DNA of 6,792 nucleotides from G963664225 sp964538065 (GTDB lineage: Bacteria; Verrucomicrobiota; Verrucomicrobiia; Limisphaerales; UBA1319), in contig CAZIDG010000161.1 in assembly GCA_964538065.1 (NCBI GenBank), positions 1 to 6,792 on the forward strand, given 5' to 3'. The notes below the pieces were generated by a model. That model made no database searches, was not told the DNA's origin, and saw only the letters and a list, made by a program, of their open reading frames with translations. Positions 6,272 through 6,792 of the stretch are shown one piece after another (within the stretch, counting starts at the first letter, position 1; the number at the start of each line of letters is the position of its first letter). The translations under genes and the position numbers were made by a program.

Positions 6272-6280
6272 AAGGTAGGA
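6272..6280 (+). promoter_or_regulatory. Ribosome binding site of mnmG
   Basis: AAGGTAGGA ends four bases before the ATG at 6285. Its AAGG part is at a more usual distance. It supports the start chosen for mnmG, whose N-terminus also lines up with the family. Confidence 0.6.
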
Positions 6281-6284
6281 CCAC

Positions 6285-6792
6285 ATGTTCGTTTATCCGA
6301 AACAGTATGACGTGATCGTGGTGGGCGCCGGGCATGCCGGCATCGAGGCCGCATTGGCCGCGGCGCGCATGGGTTGCCAGACGCTCCTGCTCACGATCAA
6401 CGCCGACACCACCGGGCAGATGTCTTGCAACCCCGCCATCGGCGGCCTGGCCAAGGGACACCTCGCACGCGAGATCGACGCCCTCGGCGGCGAGATGGGC
6501 AAGGTCACGGACATGACGGGCCTCCAGTTCCGCATGCTCAACACGCGCAAGGGCGCCTCGGTGTGGGCCCCGCGTGCCCAATGCGACAAGAAGGCTTACC
6601 AGTTCCGGTTCAAGTGGTTGCTCGAGCGCGAGCCGAATCTGGACCTGAAGCAGGCCCAGGTCTCGCGTCTCGTGCATAAGGATCGCGAGGTGCATGGCGT
6701 CGAAACCACGCTCGAGGTCCAGTACCTGGGCAAGACAGTCGTCATCACCACCGGCACGTTTCTGCGCGGGCTGATGCACATCGGCTTCAACC
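6285..6792 (+). CDS. mnmG: tRNA uridine-5-carboxymethylaminomethyl modification enzyme MnmG (GidA), N-terminal part
   Basis: MnmG is an FAD-dependent cytoplasmic enzyme. With the GTPase MnmE it adds the carboxymethylaminomethyl group at C5 of the wobble uridine (U34) of certain tRNAs, using methylene-tetrahydrofolate and a glycine or ammonium donor. The 169 complete codons seen are the N-terminal FAD-binding part of a protein usually about 620-630 residues long; the rest lies beyond the window. Residue 9 onward reads DVIVVGAGHAG, the Rossmann dinucleotide-binding motif (G14, G16, G19). It is followed by the family signature GQMSCNPAIGG (44-54), with conserved Cys48, then KGHLAREIDALGG and PRAQCDKKAYQ. 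The start matches the E. coli protein (MFYPDPFDVIIIGGGHAG). The frame is intact. No mnmE or rsmG is visible on the left side. Identification is near certain from memory of the family; the exact lineage is not. Confidence 0.97.
   Translation, partial: MFVYPKQYDVIVVGAGHAGIEAALAAARMGCQTLLLTINADTTGQMSCNPAIGGLAKGHLAREIDALGGEMGKVTDMTGLQFRMLNTRKGASVWAPRAQCDKKAYQFRFKWLLEREPNLDLKQAQVSRLVHKDREVHGVETTLEVQYLGKTVVITTGTFLRGLMHIGFN

Larger units (their letters stand above)
5159..6284. other. Long intergenic region without a supported gene
   Basis: About 1.1 kb separates the giant gene from mnmG. Its left half is GC-rich and filled by the repeat units listed separately. Positions about 5590-5787 show nothing I can name. 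From about 5850 to 6200 the DNA becomes clearly AT-rich and holds several small dyads and direct repeats. Short open frames exist on both strands, but they lie in the repeats, lack convincing RBSs and resemble no protein family I know. No clear rho-independent terminator follows the stop at 5156-5158: the short GCGG-TGA-CCGC dyad at the stop has no T-tract. Confidence 0.7.

Noticed and set aside
6249..6277. TTGCAA at 6249 as a -35 element for mnmG
   Set aside because: The matching -10 would fall on the RBS at about 6272, leaving no room for a leader that includes the RBS.

Overview
The window most likely comes from a GC-rich bacterium of the PVC group (Verrucomicrobiota, Kiritimatiellota or Lentisphaerota). 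The evidence is a giant secreted protein that combines propeller, BACON-like, Ig-like and RCC1-like domains and ends in FFRLR, a style common in that group. The start of a standard bacterial mnmG agrees with a bacterial chromosome. The phylum call is inference from protein style; no rRNA or other marker is present.

Layout. Positions 1-490 are non-coding and rich in repeats: a probable repeat end at the left edge, then a complete composite repeat (115-361), then a short promoter/RBS region. Positions 491-5158 hold one intact 1555-codon plus-strand gene for an exported surface or extracellular protein. Positions 5159-6284 are non-coding. They carry a second copy of the composite repeat in the same orientation (5197-5437), two extra copies of its first module (5476-5492 and 5518-5588), a diverged inverted copy (about 5788-5830), and then an AT-rich stretch with small dyads. 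The mnmG leader follows, with a strong stem-loop just before the RBS, and mnmG begins at 6285 and runs off the right edge.

The giant gene and mnmG are separated by about 1.1 kb and show no sign of sharing an operon. The most notable feature is the repeat family. Two H-B-C composite units (H = hairpin module, B = A-rich module, C = multi-stem module) flank the giant gene as direct repeats about 5.08 kb apart. The H module recurs in at least five places on both strands. In four of these its stem is kept while one stem pair changes through T-A, G-C, C-G and G-T, which points to selection on, or descent of, a folded element. I saw no transposase, CRISPR array, tRNA or rRNA.
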